Below the pieces are notes generated by a model. That model did no database searches and was not told where the DNA came from. It saw only the letters and a program-made list of their open reading frames with translations. Below, piece after piece: positions 24,580 to 32,247 of a DNA stretch of 54,220 bases. Source of the DNA: Pseudactinotalea suaedae (GTDB lineage Bacteria > Actinomycetota > Actinomycetes > Actinomycetales > Beutenbergiaceae); the NCBI RefSeq assembly GCF_009733815.1, contig NZ_WNXY01000015.1, forward strand, positions 1 to 54,220, read 5' to 3'. Position numbers and translations under genes: made by a program. Every line of letters starts with the position of its first letter. Position 1 is the stretch's first letter.

Positions 24580-25032
24580 TCACTGCGAGTAGATCCGTCG
24601 GAGGAGCTCCTCCGCGGCGGAGAGCGTCGCGCGCTCCTCGCGGGTCAGTGCTGCGAGCCGCTTCTTGAGCCACTCGTCGCGGCGGCGGCGCGTGGCCAGG
24701 ATGTGCTCCCGGCCCTGGGTCGAGGCCTCGATGAGGACCTGCCGGCCGTCGTCGGGATGTGCTCTCCGCTCGATCAGGCCGGCCTCCAGCAGGTGCTGGA
24801 TGGTCTTGGTCATCGAGGGCGGCCGCACGTGCTCGCGGTCGGCGAGCTCGCTCGGCGTGAGCGCCCCGTGCCCGACCAGCTGCCCGAGCACCGCCAGCTG
24901 GGCGTCGGAGAGGTCCCCCACCCGCTGGTCGCGCAGCCGCCGGGAGGTCCGCAGCAGCGTCGTTCGCAGTCGGGACGCGAGGGGCTCCGGACGTCCGGCG
25001 GAGATGGTCGCGGGTCGGGCTGGCTCGGTCAT
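24580..25032 (-). CDS. MarR-family regulator of the adjacent MFS pump
   Basis: 150 aa from ATG 25032. Winged helix: LSDAQLAVLGQLVGHGALTPSELADREHVRPPSMTKTIQHLLEAGLIERRAHPDDGRQVLIEAS, with SMTKTIQHLLEAGLI as recognition helix and DDGRQ as wing. C-terminal dimer helix ends LLRRIYSQ. First gene of a marR-MFS operon, so likely an autoregulated, ligand-released repressor. Confidence 0.93.
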   Translation of the reverse strand: MTEPARPATISAGRPEPLASRLRTTLLRTSRRLRDQRVGDLSDAQLAVLGQLVGHGALTPSELADREHVRPPSMTKTIQHLLEAGLIERRAHPDDGRQVLIEASTQGREHILATRRRRDEWLKKRLAALTREERATLSAAEELLRRIYSQ

Positions 25033-25050
25033 CGCCGTCCAGTCTAGATC

Positions 25051-25069
25051 ATTAGTTAGGCTAACGAAA
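25051..25069. promoter_or_regulatory. Iron-box-like (DtxR/IdeR) core in the marR-MFS promoter
   Basis: GTTAGGCTAAC (25055-25065) equals the central 11 bases of the DtxR/IdeR consensus TTAGGTTAGSCTAACCTAA. The outer positions match poorly (about 14 of 19 overall). It lies 23-33 nt upstream of the marR ATG in an AT-rich patch. The same symmetric sequence could instead be the MarR operator. Confidence 0.5.
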
Positions 25070-25129
25070 TACTCCTGGCACAGGTGTGGGCGGTGCCACA
25101 GCGGCCGTCTCCCCTCTACGATCGGTCGG

Positions 25130-25369
25130 GTGCGCGCCCTCGATCCTCACCACCCGCAGGAGCTTCGCCCTGCGCGCGTCAACACCAAGAGGCTGTTCTT
25201 CACCGGCGCCGCGTGCTGGCTGGTGGCGCTGGTCGCGGTCGGCGTGCTCCATCTCGCGGGCCGCCCTCTCGATGGTCGCCTCGCGCTCATGTGCGTGGCG
25301 GGACTCGGCCTCGGCACCCTCGGCTACGTGTGGGCGCACGCCGTCCAGAAGGAGCAACCCGACCTGTGA
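25130..25369 (+). CDS. DUF2530-family two-helix membrane protein
   Basis: 79 aa from GTG 25130. Family shape: a short N-terminus, then NTKRLFFTGAACWLVALVAVGVLHL (TM1), a loop GRPLDGR, and LALMCVAGLGLGTLGYVWAHAVQ (TM2), ending in charged residues. Function unknown; found in many actinobacteria near serC and marR genes. Stop codon overlaps the next gene as GTGA. Confidence 0.8.
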   Translation: MRALDPHHPQELRPARVNTKRLFFTGAACWLVALVAVGVLHLAGRPLDGRLALMCVAGLGLGTLGYVWAHAVQKEQPDL

Positions 25370-26310
25370 GCGCCATGAAGATCCTCGTCCCCACCGTCAT
25401 CCCGATCGACTTCGAGACGCCCGACGGCGTCACCCGGGTGGACTACGACGTCACCTCTCCCATCCCTCCGGAGCACCGCGACGCCGAGGCCGTCGTCGTG
25501 TGGCTGAACCCGGGTGAGCGGCTCAGGGCCATGCCCTCCGAGCTGCCGGAGCTGCGATGGGTGCAGGGTCTGATGGCGGGGACCGACAGCGTGCAGGCCG
25601 CGTTCGCGGGGACCGACGTCACGATCGCCGCCGGGACCGGCCTTCACGACCAGCCCGTCGCCGAGCACACCCTCGCCCTGATCCTGGCGGCCGCGCGCCG
25701 CCTCGACGAGGCGTTCGCTGCCCAGTCCGAGCGGCGCTGGCTGGAGGAGCACGGCGGCAACCAGATCCGCAACCGCCAAGGTTTCACCACGCTTGCCGGT
25801 GCCCGGGTACTGATCTGGGGCTTCGGCGGCATCGGCGTCACGCTGGCCGGCTACCTGACCGCGCTCGGAGCGGAGGTCACCGGCGTCGCCCGCAGCGCGG
25901 GCGAGCGCCACGGCTACCGCGTCATCACGCCGGACGATCTGGCCGCCGAGCTCGGGACCACCGATGTCCTCGTCGACATCCTGCCCGGCAGCGCCGAGAC
26001 CGACGCGGCGATCGGCGCCGAGGTGTTCGAGGCACTGCCGGCCCACGCATGGTTCGTCAACGTCGGCCGCGGCGTGACGGTGGACGAGGAGGCGCTGGAA
26101 GCCGCACTGCGCTCCGGCTCGATCGCCGGCGCCGCGCTCGACGTCTTCCGTACCGAGCCGCTTCCTGAGGACTCGTCGCTGTGGCAGGGGCCCAACCTCC
26201 TGGTCACGCCGCACGCCGCGGGCGGACGCCCCCAGCAGCCAGGGAAGCTCATCGCCGAGAACCTCCGCCGCTACCGCGCGGGCGAGCAGCTGCTCGGGGT
26301 CACGACCTAG
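25366..26310 (+). CDS. D-2-hydroxyacid dehydrogenase
   Basis: 314 aa from GTG 25366, which is coupled to the DUF2530 stop and has AAGGAG 11 nt upstream; ATG 25375 is the alternative. NAD-binding GFGGIGVTLAGYL, then the catalytic set: Arg in NVGRGVTVDEEAL, Glu in DVFRTEPLPEDSSLW and His in TPHAAGGRP. Reduces 2-keto acids to D-2-hydroxy acids or the reverse; substrate not evident. The N-terminal domain is short for the family, as in actinobacterial homologues that start KILVPT. Confidence 0.9.
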   Translation: MSAMKILVPTVIPIDFETPDGVTRVDYDVTSPIPPEHRDAEAVVVWLNPGERLRAMPSELPELRWVQGLMAGTDSVQAAFAGTDVTIAAGTGLHDQPVAEHTLALILAAARRLDEAFAAQSERRWLEEHGGNQIRNRQGFTTLAGARVLIWGFGGIGVTLAGYLTALGAEVTGVARSAGERHGYRVITPDDLAAELGTTDVLVDILPGSAETDAAIGAEVFEALPAHAWFVNVGRGVTVDEEALEAALRSGSIAGAALDVFRTEPLPEDSSLWQGPNLLVTPHAAGGRPQQPGKLIAENLRRYRAGEQLLGVTT

Positions 26311-26340
26311 CACTCCCCCACGAGCTGCCGTGAGGCGATC

Positions 26341-26382
26341 GGCGCCACCCCGCCGTCGGATGCGCTGACGGCGGGGGCGCCC
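26341..26382 (+). terminator. Strong hairpin after the hydroxyacid dehydrogenase
   Basis: CCCCGCCGTC (26348-26357) pairs perfectly with GACGGCGGGG (26367-26376). The stem is extended outward by GGCGCC/GCGCC with one bulged A. Lies about 30 nt past the stop codon and before the next promoter region. Confidence 0.65.
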
Positions 26383-26432
26383 AGCCGATAACGTCCACGA
26401 GACGTCCCGTCCCTCACGGAATCGAGAGCCTC

Positions 26433-27995
26433 GTGCGCCACCTCTCCGCGGGCACCCGCCGCGCCTCCCGCCCCGTGCTGCTCGCGCTCGTGCTGGCGCT
26501 CGTCGCCTCGATGCTGACCGCGATGCCGGCGACGGCTGCCCCGGCCACGTCCGGGGACGTCACCTCTCCGGTCGACACCGGCACCTACCGCATGTCGTCG
26601 CCCCAAGGCCCGCGCTGCCTGCCGATCATCATGGCCACCACGTGGCACAACGGGCAGGACCTCGGCGGCGCGGTCGGCAACCGGCTCTACGCCATCGCGG
26701 ACGGCGTGGTCACCCGCGCCCAGCCCGACGCCTCCGCCGGTCAGTGGATCACCGTGCGGCACGTCATCGACGGCGTCACGATCACGGTGGGGTACTCCCA
26801 CGTGGTGAGCGCCACCCAGTACGTGCGGGTGGGCCAGCGGGTCAGCCAGGGTCAGCGGATCGCCACGATGGGCAACACCGGGGTCTCGACCTCGCCGCAC
26901 CTGCACCTGGAGGTGTGGCGCGGCAACTACGGGGACACCCTGCTCAACCCCGAGACCTGGTTCCGTCAGCAGGGCATCGACCTGCGCGCCAACGCCGACC
27001 TGATCACCCAGGTGAAGACGCCGAGCCAGTGCCGGTACTACGCCCACGGCACCACCCGGATCTATCGCACGGCCTCGAGCTCCTCGACCGTGCTGGCCAC
27101 GGTGGCGGCGCGCACCGTGCTGACCTCGACACCGGGGGCGTCCTCGGGCAGCTTCATCCGGGTCACCGCCGGTGGCGTGACCGGCTGGGCACCCCGCGCC
27201 AACGTGACCCCCACGGACGACGCCTGGACGCAGCAGCACCTGCTGGGCAACCACGACTACACCGGCGACGGCGTCTCGGACGTGCTAGCCGTGACGTCCG
27301 GCGGCGCGCTCCTGCAGTACCCGGGCAACCGGCGCGGCGGGTTCCTCCCGATGCGCCAGGTCGGTTCCGGCTGGACGGGGTTCGACATCATCGCGACCAG
27401 CGACTTCAACGGTGACCGCCGTGCCGACATCATCGGCATCGATCCCTCCGGGCGCATGTTCCTGTACCCGGGCACCGGCCGGGGCGGTTTCAGCGGCCGC
27501 ACCCAGATCGGGCACGGCTGGAGCAGCTTCGCGCACGTGTTCGCGATCGCCGACCTCAGCGGCGACCTTCGCACCGACCTGATCGCCGTGGACTCCTCGG
27601 GCCGGATGTTCCGCTACCCGGGGCTCGGCAACGGCCGGGTGGGCGCCCGGACCCAGATCGGGCACGGCTGGGGAGCGTTCAGCCACATCATGGCCGGTGG
27701 CGACATCAACGACGACAGCGCGTCGGACATCATCGCGATCGACTCCGCCGGCCGGTTGTTCGTCTACTACGCCAACCCCGAGGGCTCGATGAACCCCGGG
27801 CAGCAGATCGGGCAAGGGTGGCGCAACGTCACGCTCGTGCCCGTGGGCGACTTCAACGGGGACGGCTACTCCGACATCCTCGGCATCAACCGGGTCACGG
27901 GGGCCGCGTTCCTGTACCGAGGTGACGGCAAGGGCCGCGTCGGAGCAGCGATCCAGGTCGGTCACGGCTGGGCAGGCTTCGTCCAGGTCCTCTGA
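26433..27995 (+). CDS. Secreted M23 peptidase with SH3-like and VCBS/FG-GAP repeats
   Basis: 520 aa from GTG 26433. Signal peptide ends near ATAAPA (residues 33-38). The LytM/M23 domain spans about 50-190, with zinc ligands His72 and Asp76 (TTWHNGQDLGG) and His156/His158 in SPHLHLEVW; GYSHV is also present. An SH3b-like stretch (YRTASSSSTVLATVAARTVL) follows. Residues 280-520 hold five repeats of DFNGDRRADIIGIDPSGRMFLYPG type, whose DxNxD loops bind calcium in FG-GAP/VCBS propellers, separated by QIGHGW. Likely a wall endopeptidase displayed or tethered through the propeller. Confidence 0.92.
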   Translation: MRHLSAGTRRASRPVLLALVLALVASMLTAMPATAAPATSGDVTSPVDTGTYRMSSPQGPRCLPIIMATTWHNGQDLGGAVGNRLYAIADGVVTRAQPDASAGQWITVRHVIDGVTITVGYSHVVSATQYVRVGQRVSQGQRIATMGNTGVSTSPHLHLEVWRGNYGDTLLNPETWFRQQGIDLRANADLITQVKTPSQCRYYAHGTTRIYRTASSSSTVLATVAARTVLTSTPGASSGSFIRVTAGGVTGWAPRANVTPTDDAWTQQHLLGNHDYTGDGVSDVLAVTSGGALLQYPGNRRGGFLPMRQVGSGWTGFDIIATSDFNGDRRADIIGIDPSGRMFLYPGTGRGGFSGRTQIGHGWSSFAHVFAIADLSGDLRTDLIAVDSSGRMFRYPGLGNGRVGARTQIGHGWGAFSHIMAGGDINDDSASDIIAIDSAGRLFVYYANPEGSMNPGQQIGQGWRNVTLVPVGDFNGDGYSDILGINRVTGAAFLYRGDGKGRVGAAIQVGHGWAGFVQVL

Positions 27996-28083
27996 CCGGG
28001 GCAGCCGTGGGCGACGGCGTCCAGCCGTGGTTGGCGGGTGTCCCGGCATCGGGACCTCCCCGCCAACCCGGCGGCCGGACGGT

Positions 28084-28105
28084 GACCGGCCTCGGTGGGC
28101 CGGTC
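28084..28105 (+). terminator. Short GC hairpin after the M23 gene
   Basis: GACCGGCC (28084-28091) and GGCCGGTC (28098-28105) around a 6-nt loop, about 90 nt past the M23 stop. No T-run. The rest of the 289-nt gap up to the marR stop (27996-28284) shows no gene. Confidence 0.4.
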
Positions 28106-28284
28106 GCGGCGGGCATCGTCTCGTAGGGGCACCCCGCAGGTGCCGCCGACCCTTGTGACTTGATCGGCCTGTTCCGGCTTCAGCCCGGACTCGCCACCCT
28201 CATCCCCTCTGCATGCGATGCACCAGGGAGGAAGGCTCGGACGATGTGGTCAACACCGCCACCTGGGCGGTTGTTCCACGGACG

Positions 28285-28797
28285 TCAGCCTATCGATGCC
28301 CGCCGGCCTCGGGCCATCTCTTTTCCGCCGGGGGCGAGCTCGGACGAGACGAGCTCGTCGGAGACCTCGCAGGGGTCGACATCCCGGTCGGCGTCGGTGG
28401 TGACCTTGGCGAGCAGCGCCCGCAGGTGCGCGCGCTCCGCCTCGGTCAGCGCGTGCAGGAGCGAGTCCTCGACGGCGCGCACGTGCTGGCACAGATCGGC
28501 GATCACCCGTGTTCCCGCCGCGGTGGCGACCACCTGGCGCTGCCTCCGGTCGGCCGGGTTGGCACGGCGCTCGACGAGGCCGGCTTCGGCGAGGTCGTCG
28601 ATGAGATAGGTCATCACCGTGCGGTCGATGCCCAGCCTGCTCGCGAGCGCCAGCTGGCTGGGCTGCGCGCCCTCGACGACCTCGCGCAGGGTCTGGTAGC
28701 CGCGCGGCCCGTGTGGCAGGTCGGTGAGGCGGGGCGCCACCGCATCGTGATAGGAGCGAAGCAGGGTGGCGAGCATCGCTCCCAGGTCGTCGTCCAT
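28285..28797 (-). CDS. MarR-family regulator, divergent from flavin oxidoreductase operon
   Basis: 170 aa from ATG 28797. Winged helix region TLREVVEGAQPSQLALASRLGIDRTVMTYLIDDLAEAGLVERRANPADRRQRQVVAT (recognition helix DRTVMTYLIDDL, wing NPADRRQRQ), then the dimer helix. The C-terminal 35 residues are acidic and unusual in length. Divergent from the FAD-oxidase/luciferase pair with an 81-nt intergenic region, so that pair is its likely target. Confidence 0.92.
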   Translation of the reverse strand: MDDDLGAMLATLLRSYHDAVAPRLTDLPHGPRGYQTLREVVEGAQPSQLALASRLGIDRTVMTYLIDDLAEAGLVERRANPADRRQRQVVATAAGTRVIADLCQHVRAVEDSLLHALTEAERAHLRALLAKVTTDADRDVDPCEVSDELVSSELAPGGKEMARGRRASIG

Positions 28798-28830
28798 GGG
28801 AACATCCTAGCCCGATGCGTGGTTACGCCA

Positions 28831-28851
28831 ATCATCTGCACGACATATGAT
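28831..28851. promoter_or_regulatory. Candidate MarR operator
   Basis: Inverted repeat ATCAT (28831-28835) and ATGAT (28847-28851) with an 11-nt centre, within the only AT-rich patch between the divergent marR and oxidoreductase genes. Spacing fits a MarR dimer. Arms are short, so support is moderate. Confidence 0.4.
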
Positions 28852-28878
28852 CGTGAACCCAGACGAAATGAGGTAGCG

Positions 28879-30732
28879 ATGGCCGAGTTGGGCATCGTGG
28901 TGGACCTGGCGGCGACGTCGTCGGGTGCTGAGCTGAGCGAGCTCGCGCAGGCGGCGGAGCGGGCCGGGCTCGACCTGGTGGTGGTCGCGGGCGCCCGGGA
29001 CGAGGCTGGTGGCGACGAGCCCGCGGACGAGCTCGTCGGCGTCGACCCGTGGACCGTGGCCACCTGGGTCGCGGCCGCGACCACGCGCATCGCGATCGGG
29101 GTGCCGTCCTCGACGGTCCAGGGCCCAGACCCGAGCGACCCGCGGATCCCGATCGCCGCCGTGGTGGACAAGGCCCGCGAGAGCCTCGCCCTGCTGGCCG
29201 GCGACCGCCTCGTGCACGACGGCTGGGTCGTCGCACCCGCTGGCGCCGACGCCGACCAGGTGCGCTCGCTCGCGGAGCGTGGCTCCCTCGTCGTGGTGGT
29301 GCCGGTGGGGTCGGCGGCCGAGGTGGAACGGGTGGCCGCGCTGCTGCCCGAGCGTCCGCGCTCGACCCGGCGCGCCGCCGTCCGTGCCCGCCGGCGCCCC
29401 GGGATCGCCTACGAGGAGATCCCGCCCTCGCTGGTCGAGTCCGCGATCGAGCCGGGAGACCCGGGATACCGCGCCGTGCGGTCGACCTACATACGCGGCG
29501 GGTCGCCGGGCCTCGTGCTGCGCCCCCGCAGCGCCGCCGAGGTCGCCGACGCGCTGGCGTTCGCGCGCCGGCACCGCCACCTGCCCCTCGGGATCCGGAG
29601 CGCCGGTCACGGCTTCAGCGGCCGGTCGACCAACGACGGCGGGCTGGTCATCGACGTCGGCGCCCTCAGCACGATCGAGGTCCTCGACGAGGATGCGCGC
29701 CTCGTGCGCGTGGGCCCTGGCGCCACCTGGAAGCAGGTGGCCGCCGCGCTCGAGCCGCACGGATGGGCGCTCGGCTCCGGAGACTACGGGGGTGTCGGCG
29801 TCGGCGGACTCGCCACCGCGGGCGGCATCGGCCTGCTCGGACGCGCGCACGGGCTGACGATCGACCACCTCCGGGCTGTCAGCATCGTGCTGGCCGACGG
29901 GACCCAGATCCGCGCCTCGTCACACGAGCACCCCGACCTGTTCTGGGCGGTCAGGGGCGCCGGGGCGAACTTCGGCGTCGTCACCGAGTTCGAGTTCGAG
30001 GTCGACGAGGTCGCCGAGGTCGGCTGGGCGCAGCTGACCTTCGTCACCACCGACCTCGAGGCCGCCCTGCTCACCTACGGCGAGGCGCAGCGCCAGGCGC
30101 CGCGGGACACCACGGTGTTCCTGGTGACCGGGGCGCCGCAGCAGGGGCAGTCGGTCATCCAGCTCTACGGGATGGTCGACTCCTCCGACCCGGACACGAT
30201 CATCGCCCGTCTGAACCCCTTCGTGGCGATCGGGCAGCTCGCGCAGCAGCAGGTGGTGCTGACCAGCTATCGCGCCGTCATGGGAACCGCGGCCGACGTC
30301 GGGCTGGACGGGCACCACGGCTCCGGCGAGCCGGTGGGCCGCTCCGGGTTCCTGCCGGCCATGACCCCGGCCTTCGCGCGCGAGGCCGCCGCTGCCCTGC
30401 GGGGTGGGCGCCTCCGTTGGTTCCAGCTGCGGGCGATGGGCGGCGCGATCGCCGACGTGCCGCCGGAGGAGACCGCGTTCAGCTACCGCTCCCCCGAGCT
30501 CCAGGTCACCGCGCTCGGGGCGTTCCACGCCGAGATCGACGAGGCGTGGGAGCCCATGGAGGCGCACATGGACGGGCTCTACCTCAGCTTCGACACCTCG
30601 CCCGACCCGGACCGCGTCGAGCGGGCCTTCCCGCCTGCGGTGCTCACGCGGCTGCGCGAGCTGAAGCGCCGGTACGACCCCGACGGCCTGTTCCGAGACA
30701 ACTTCCCCCTCCTCGAAGGAGCACGAGCATGA
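28879..30732 (+). CDS. Fusion: truncated luciferase-like domain plus FAD-linked oxidase (PCMH/BBE)
   Basis: 617 aa from ATG 28879. Residues 1-165 look like half of a luciferase-like monooxygenase barrel (GAELSELAQAAERAGLDLVVVAG, VATWVAAATTRIAIGV). Residues about 175-617 are a complete FAD-binding type 4 oxidase. PCMH domain has LRPRSAAEVADALAFAR and IRSAGHGFSGRS, whose His244 is the expected 8-alpha-histidyl FAD site. YGGVGVGGLATAGGIG lacks the Cys of bicovalent enzymes. It ends with a BBE segment RYDPDGLFRDNFPL. Substrate unknown. Overlaps the next gene as ATGA, so the two act together. Confidence 0.87.
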   Translation: MAELGIVVDLAATSSGAELSELAQAAERAGLDLVVVAGARDEAGGDEPADELVGVDPWTVATWVAAATTRIAIGVPSSTVQGPDPSDPRIPIAAVVDKARESLALLAGDRLVHDGWVVAPAGADADQVRSLAERGSLVVVVPVGSAAEVERVAALLPERPRSTRRAAVRARRRPGIAYEEIPPSLVESAIEPGDPGYRAVRSTYIRGGSPGLVLRPRSAAEVADALAFARRHRHLPLGIRSAGHGFSGRSTNDGGLVIDVGALSTIEVLDEDARLVRVGPGATWKQVAAALEPHGWALGSGDYGGVGVGGLATAGGIGLLGRAHGLTIDHLRAVSIVLADGTQIRASSHEHPDLFWAVRGAGANFGVVTEFEFEVDEVAEVGWAQLTFVTTDLEAALLTYGEAQRQAPRDTTVFLVTGAPQQGQSVIQLYGMVDSSDPDTIIARLNPFVAIGQLAQQQVVLTSYRAVMGTAADVGLDGHHGSGEPVGRSGFLPAMTPAFAREAAAALRGGRLRWFQLRAMGGAIADVPPEETAFSYRSPELQVTALGAFHAEIDEAWEPMEAHMDGLYLSFDTSPDPDRVERAFPPAVLTRLRELKRRYDPDGLFRDNFPLLEGARA

Positions 30733-31628
30733 CCGACTACGGACACGACCTGCTGTTCGGAAGCTTCATCACACCCAGCGCGGCGGGCGCCCAGCAGGCG
30801 CTGCGGCTGTCCGAGCTCGCAGACGCCGAGGGCCTCGACCTCGTGACGTTCCAGGACCATCCGTACCAGCCGTCGTTCCTCGACACCTGGACCCTGATGA
30901 CCTGGATCGCCGCCCGGACCTCCCGGGTACGGATCGTCCCGAACGTCATCAACCTCCCGCTGCGCCCGCCGGCGGTGCTCGCGCGTGCCGCCGCGTCCCT
31001 CGACCAGCTGAGCGGTGGCAGGTTCGAGCTCGGCCTGGGGTCGGGCGCGTTCTGGGACGCCATCGAGTCGATGGGTGGTCGCCGGTTGACGGCGGGGCAG
31101 GCGGTCACCGCCCTGTCCGAGGGGATCGACGTCATCCGCGCGCTCTGGGACACCGAGACACGAGGTGGGGCGCGCGTGCGCGGCGACTACTACAGCGTCG
31201 AGGGCGCCAAGCGCGGCCCGGCCCCGGCCCATCCGGTGGGGATCTGGATCGGCGCCTACAAGCCGAAGATGCTGGCGCTCACCGGCGCGAAGGGCGACGG
31301 CTGGCTGCCGTCGCTGGACTACCTGCCCGAGGGCGTCGACACGCTGCCCGCGCTGAACGCCCGCATCGACGCCGGTGCGCAGGAGGCTGGCAGACCGGCC
31401 AGTGCCGTGCGCCGCCTGCTGAACATCATGCGCGCGGAGTTCTCGGCGACCGGGACCGGGTTCCTCGCCGGCCCGCCCTCGATGTGGGCCGAGCAGCTCG
31501 CCGAGGTCACGCTGAACCACGGCATCTCCGGGTTCATCCTCGGTGGTGACGACGCGACCAAGACGCAGCGCTTCGCAGCCGAGGTGGCTCCGGCAGCGCG
31601 AGAGATCGTGGCGGCGGCACGCGCCTGA
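30729..31628 (+). CDS. Luciferase-like (LLM class) flavin-dependent oxidoreductase
   Basis: 299 aa, ATG 30729 coupled to the preceding stop and preceded by GAAGGAG. Full-length bacterial-luciferase TIM barrel: LLFGSFITPSA, SELADAEGLDLVTFQDHPYQPSFLDTWTLMTWIAARTSRVRIVP (in part), ARAAASLDQLSGGRFELGLGSGAFW, ending with a GFILGGDD loop. Uses FMNH2 or F420H2; QDHPYQ near residue 41 resembles F420-type members but does not prove it. Partner of the fused FAD oxidase in a MarR-controlled two-gene operon. Confidence 0.9.
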   Translation: MTDYGHDLLFGSFITPSAAGAQQALRLSELADAEGLDLVTFQDHPYQPSFLDTWTLMTWIAARTSRVRIVPNVINLPLRPPAVLARAAASLDQLSGGRFELGLGSGAFWDAIESMGGRRLTAGQAVTALSEGIDVIRALWDTETRGGARVRGDYYSVEGAKRGPAPAHPVGIWIGAYKPKMLALTGAKGDGWLPSLDYLPEGVDTLPALNARIDAGAQEAGRPASAVRRLLNIMRAEFSATGTGFLAGPPSMWAEQLAEVTLNHGISGFILGGDDATKTQRFAAEVAPAAREIVAAARA

Positions 31629-31650
31629 GGTCCCGCGCCCGCCGGGCCGT

Positions 31651-32247
31651 TCACTCCGGGAGCGTGATCCGGACCGATCGAGCCCGGCGCACCGCGCGTT
31701 CGAGCACCGCAGGGGTGGGGTCCGGCAGGTCGAAGAGCTCGCGCGCGGGAAGTCCGGCGAGTCCGCGCAGCCGGGGGTCGTCCAGCACGTCGGCGACCAG
31801 CGTCCGGTCCCCGCCTCGCACGAGCCCGTCGAGGCGGGCACCGGCGAGGAGCCTCACGGCGTGCTCGGTGACGGCGGTGACCAGCTCGTCGGCCTGCTTG
31901 CCGCGACGGCGGGCGAACCGTTGCTGGGACCAGCCGCCGGCCGCGGTCCGCGACTGCACATGGCGGCGGCCGACCTTGCGCTCGACCAGCTCCGCGCCGT
32001 CGCTGACCGCGACGGCGTAGCCGCCGCGGCGCACCACCACGAACCCGATGCGCTGCGGCGGCGCCGTCTCCTCGACCAGCGCCTCGAGCGAGCTCGCACC
32101 CAGCGGCCCCCACGCGGTGAGCGAGGCGGTGGTGCCGTCGGCGGCCAGGAGAGCTCCGCCGTCGACGGTGGTCTCGCCGTGGCGGTCGGCGAAACCGGCG
32201 AGCCACCGGGGCAGCCGGTCGTGATCGACCTCGACGGTGCGTGTCAT
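31651..32247 (-). CDS. acVLRF1-type peptidyl-tRNA hydrolase (ribosome rescue)
   Basis: 198 aa from ATG 32247. The diagnostic block AAGGWSQQRFARRRGKQ (GGWSQQR, residues 104-110) is the catalytic Gln loop of Vms1/eRF1-like actinobacterial release factors. Upstream, GFVVVRRGGYAVAVSDG and VGRRHVQSR form the eRF1 middle-domain fold. These enzymes release nascent chains from stalled large subunits. ATG overlaps the MFS stop as ATGA and AAGGAC precedes it, so it is the last gene of a leftward operon that may start with the KDGDEFI repeat gene. Confidence 0.9.
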   Translation of the reverse strand: MTRTVEVDHDRLPRWLAGFADRHGETTVDGGALLAADGTTASLTAWGPLGASSLEALVEETAPPQRIGFVVVRRGGYAVAVSDGAELVERKVGRRHVQSRTAAGGWSQQRFARRRGKQADELVTAVTEHAVRLLAGARLDGLVRGGDRTLVADVLDDPRLRGLAGLPARELFDLPDPTPAVLERAVRRARSVRITLPE

